Assembly: GCA_041398665.1 (NCBI GenBank)
Contig: JAWKUH010000006.1
Coordinates: 124,001 to 188,000 of the forward strand
Direction: 5' to 3'
Origin: Rohdeia sp041398665
Lineage (GTDB): Bacteria; Planctomycetota; UBA1135; GCA-002686595
DNA: 64,000 bases
The translations under genes and the position numbers were made by a program. The notes beneath the pieces were generated by a model. The model saw only the letters and a list, made by a program, of their open reading frames with translations, had not been told where the DNA came from and did no database searches. Positions 62,431 through 64,000 of the stretch are shown in pieces (the first letter of the stretch is position 1; every line of letters starts with the position of its first letter).

Positions 62431-63075
62431 ATGAAACTCCTCCAACGCACCACCGTCCTCGCCGCCGCCGCGCTCGCCGTCCTCGCGACGAGCTCGTGCA
62501 GCAGTACGCGCTACGGCGACGCCAAGGCCGTCGAGACCGTCACCGTCGACTGGGGCTCGACCGACCTCCAGACGCTCGCCGGCGGGATGTCGGACTCGCT
62601 CGTCGACGAACCGAACCTCCAGTACCTCGACCACTCCGGCAAGGGCGACGACAAGCGCGTCATCGTCTACTTCGGCGGCATCGAGAACCGCACCTCCGAG
62701 CACATCGACACGATCGCGATCCGGGACGCGATCCAGTCGACCCTGTTCGACTCGCGCAAGTTCCGCTTCGTCGCGGACACGGCGGGGCAGGACGAGATCG
62801 GCGACCAGGTCCGCTTCCAACAGGGCTCGGGTCGCGTCGACGTCGACCAGGCCAAGGCCTTCGGCAAGCAGCTCGGCGCCGACGTGATCGTCTACGGCCG
62901 CCTCTTCTCGATCGACAAGCGCAAGGGCGCGAGCGTCGAGAGCCTCGGCACCCGGACGCAGGACGTCTACTACCAGTTCTCGCTGCAGTGCGTGAACATC
63001 GAGACGAGCGAGGTCCTGTGGACCGAGACCAAGGACATCCGCAAGACGAAGCGGACCGGGCTGTTCGGTAGCTGA
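62431..63075 (+). CDS. lpoB: Penicillin-binding protein activator LpoB-like lipoprotein
   Basis: A 214-residue outer-membrane lipoprotein. LpoB reaches through the peptidoglycan to activate PBP1B. It has a signal with lipobox SSC (VLAAAALAVLATSSC), then the activator fold with VIVYFGGIENRTSEHIDTIA and AKAFGKQLGADVIVYGRLFS, ending SLQCVNIETSEVLWTETKDI and RKTKRTGLFGS. Both halves match the LpoB domain pattern. The start is the ATG at 62431, 35 bp after the COG3014-like gene, giving a two-gene operon. Confidence 0.88.
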   Translation: MKLLQRTTVLAAAALAVLATSSCSSTRYGDAKAVETVTVDWGSTDLQTLAGGMSDSLVDEPNLQYLDHSGKGDDKRVIVYFGGIENRTSEHIDTIAIRDAIQSTLFDSRKFRFVADTAGQDEIGDQVRFQQGSGRVDVDQAKAFGKQLGADVIVYGRLFSIDKRKGASVESLGTRTQDVYYQFSLQCVNIETSEVLWTETKDIRKTKRTGLFGS

Positions 63076-63083
63076 CGGCGCCG

Positions 63084-63102
63084 GCGAAACGCGGCGTTTC
63101 GC
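63084..63102 (+). terminator. Hairpin after lpoB
   Basis: GCGAAACGC pairs with GCGTTTCGC across one base (a realistic loop of three), about 8 bp after the lpoB stop. It is probably the operon terminator. Confidence 0.6.
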
Positions 63103-63590
63103 GAAGGCCCGCCCCTGGGAGCCGCTCCCGAGGCGGGGATCGTCGGTCGGGCCGCACCCTCCCGCGCGGCTCGACCGGCTGGTTCCCGTCAAGAGTCTCA
63201 CAAGCTCCCAGCGACCTCCCACGGGCCACCTGGAGGCCGCTCGGCGGGGACTTCGGGGCCCGCAGAGGCCGCCGAAACCCGCGGAATTCCCGAACCTCGC
63301 CGGTGCCTCGGCCGCGTAGACAAGGAGTCGAGGCGGCGGCCGGACCGCCTCGGAGCGCCGCCCGGCTCCCCCTGGGCGGTGACCGATGGGAAATAGGGGG
63401 TCTGTGAATGACCGGTGGGGCGTCGCTCTCGCGAGGGAGCGGCGCCCTTCTCGTTCGGGTGCGTTCCGCGCCGAGGGCGAGAGGCAGGGGGTACGGCTCG
63501 ACGGCGGCGCCGCGTGCGGCCGATGGAGGGAGTCGGTGCGAAACCGGCCGCTCCCGCGGACCGAGCGCTCCGCCCCGTCGCGCGAACGCC
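63103..63590. other. Non-coding gap of about 490 bp
   Basis: I see no convincing gene here. The region has several GC palindromes (for example near 63419-63450, around GGCGTCGCTCTCGCGAGGGA) and no recognisable tRNA, riboswitch or repeat copy. A small RNA is possible but unsupported. Confidence 0.4.
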
Positions 63591-63596
63591 TACCCT
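63591..63596 (+). promoter_or_regulatory. -10 box TACCCT, 8 nt before the epimerase ATG (leaderless)
   Basis: TACCCT ends eight bases before the ATG at 63605. No Shine-Dalgarno is visible. Confidence 0.55.
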
Positions 63597-63604
63597 CCTC
63601 GCCC

Positions 63605-64000
63605 ATGTCCCTCCTGCACCTCGTGACCGGCGGCGCCGGCTTCGTCGGTTCGCACCTCGTCGCCGCGCTCGTCGCCCGCGGCGATCGGGTCCGGGTGCTC
63701 GACGACCTCTCCACCGGGCGCCCGACGAACCTCGAGGGCCTCGAGGTGGGGGAGCTCGGGAGCGGCGCGCCGGTCGAGTTCCAGGAGGGCTCGGTGACCG
63801 ACGCCGAAGCCGTGGGCCGAGCGACCCTCGGTGTCACCGGCGTGCTCCACGAAGCCGCCCAGGTCTCGGTGCCGCTCAGCGTCGAGCGCCCCGTCCGGAG
63901 CGTCGAGATCAACGCGCTCGGCACGCTCACGGTCCTCGAGGCGGCGCGGCGCAACGGCGTGCGGCGGGTCGTCCTCGCCGCGTCGTCGGCGGCCTACGGG
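63605..64000 (+). CDS. NAD-dependent sugar epimerase/dehydratase (3' cut by window edge)
   Basis: The first 132 residues of an extended short-chain dehydrogenase. The NAD-binding start is LLHLVTGGAGFVGSHLVAAL, followed by RVRVLDDLSTGRPTNLEG, the ligand-like HEAAQVSVPLSVERP, and VEINALGTLTVLEAARRNGV leading to ASSAAYG. This is the usual UDP-glucose 4-epimerase / UDP-sugar branch. The Ser-Tyr-Lys catalytic region is just reached at the edge, so the substrate cannot be set. Confidence 0.85.
   Translation, partial: MSLLHLVTGGAGFVGSHLVAALVARGDRVRVLDDLSTGRPTNLEGLEVGELGSGAPVEFQEGSVTDAEAVGRATLGVTGVLHEAAQVSVPLSVERPVRSVEINALGTLTVLEAARRNGVRRVVLAASSAAYG

Noticed and set aside
63103..63590. A tRNA or structured RNA in the gap before the epimerase
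   Set aside because: I could not find a cloverleaf, an acceptor stem pair or a known leader motif.

Overview
This is a 64 kb stretch of a very GC-rich (roughly 70 percent by eye) Gram-negative type genome. Lipoprotein signals, a predicted outer-membrane beta-barrel, LpoB and ResB/CcsA (system II) cytochrome c maturation all point to a two-membrane cell. The PA14 / beta-propeller / ThuA fusion, the CcsA form with a long periplasmic N-terminus, the sulfatase-like lipoprotein and the multihaem cytochromes together suggest a planctomycete-like bacterium. That placement is an inference. No rRNA or tRNA gene was seen.

Layout. 1-2.7 kb: resB (cut by the window edge) and ccsA, haem delivery for c-type cytochromes. 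2.7-8.2 kb: a lipoprotein, a small conserved protein, a pirin, a DUF2959 lipoprotein, a cardiolipin synthase and a TVP38-type membrane protein. 8.3-15.3 kb: a four-gene electron-transfer operon made of an FeS/FAD membrane oxidoreductase, a 23-haem cytochrome, a beta-barrel and a 7-haem lipoprotein. It reads like a porin-cytochrome conduit. 15.3-23.1 kb: a sulfatase-like lipoprotein, a Tat-exported ankyrin protein, a ToxR-type regulator and an 11-haem lipoprotein. 23.2-29.7 kb (minus strand): a FliA/WhiG-type sigma factor with a basic tail, apt, argS and an ABC-F ATPase. 29.8-40.4 kb: a PyrK-like reductase, the ThuA fusion, a LytS/LytTR two-component pair, a Gly-rich coiled-coil protein, an NfeD/flotillin pair and a TPR lipoprotein. 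40.6-47.6 kb: prmA and a DinG-like helicase on the minus strand, facing topA. 48-54 kb: a Leu/Phe/Val dehydrogenase, a four-repeat lipoprotein, an atypical protein kinase and a YfhO-like membrane protein. 54-64 kb: a type II methionine aminopeptidase, a glycosyltransferase, a three-gene minus-strand operon ending in a probable selenoprotein, mutS, COG3014-like and lpoB, and the start of a sugar epimerase.

The most interesting points are these. (i) A 115-codon gene at 57040-56693 (minus) has an in-frame TGA followed at bacterial-SECIS distance by a hairpin with a G-starting loop. (ii) The predicted extracellular electron-transfer operon. (iii) A recurrent TANNNT box placed 6-8 nt before start codons, which implies many leaderless mRNAs. 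(iv) A family of long intergenic hairpin repeats. (v) A symmetric divergent promoter between mutS and the COG3014-like gene.

Data caveat: seven single-base frameshifts in five otherwise intact genes (three of them in mutS, several at homopolymers) suggest residual indel errors in the assembly. Coordinates of those genes span the corrected reading frames.
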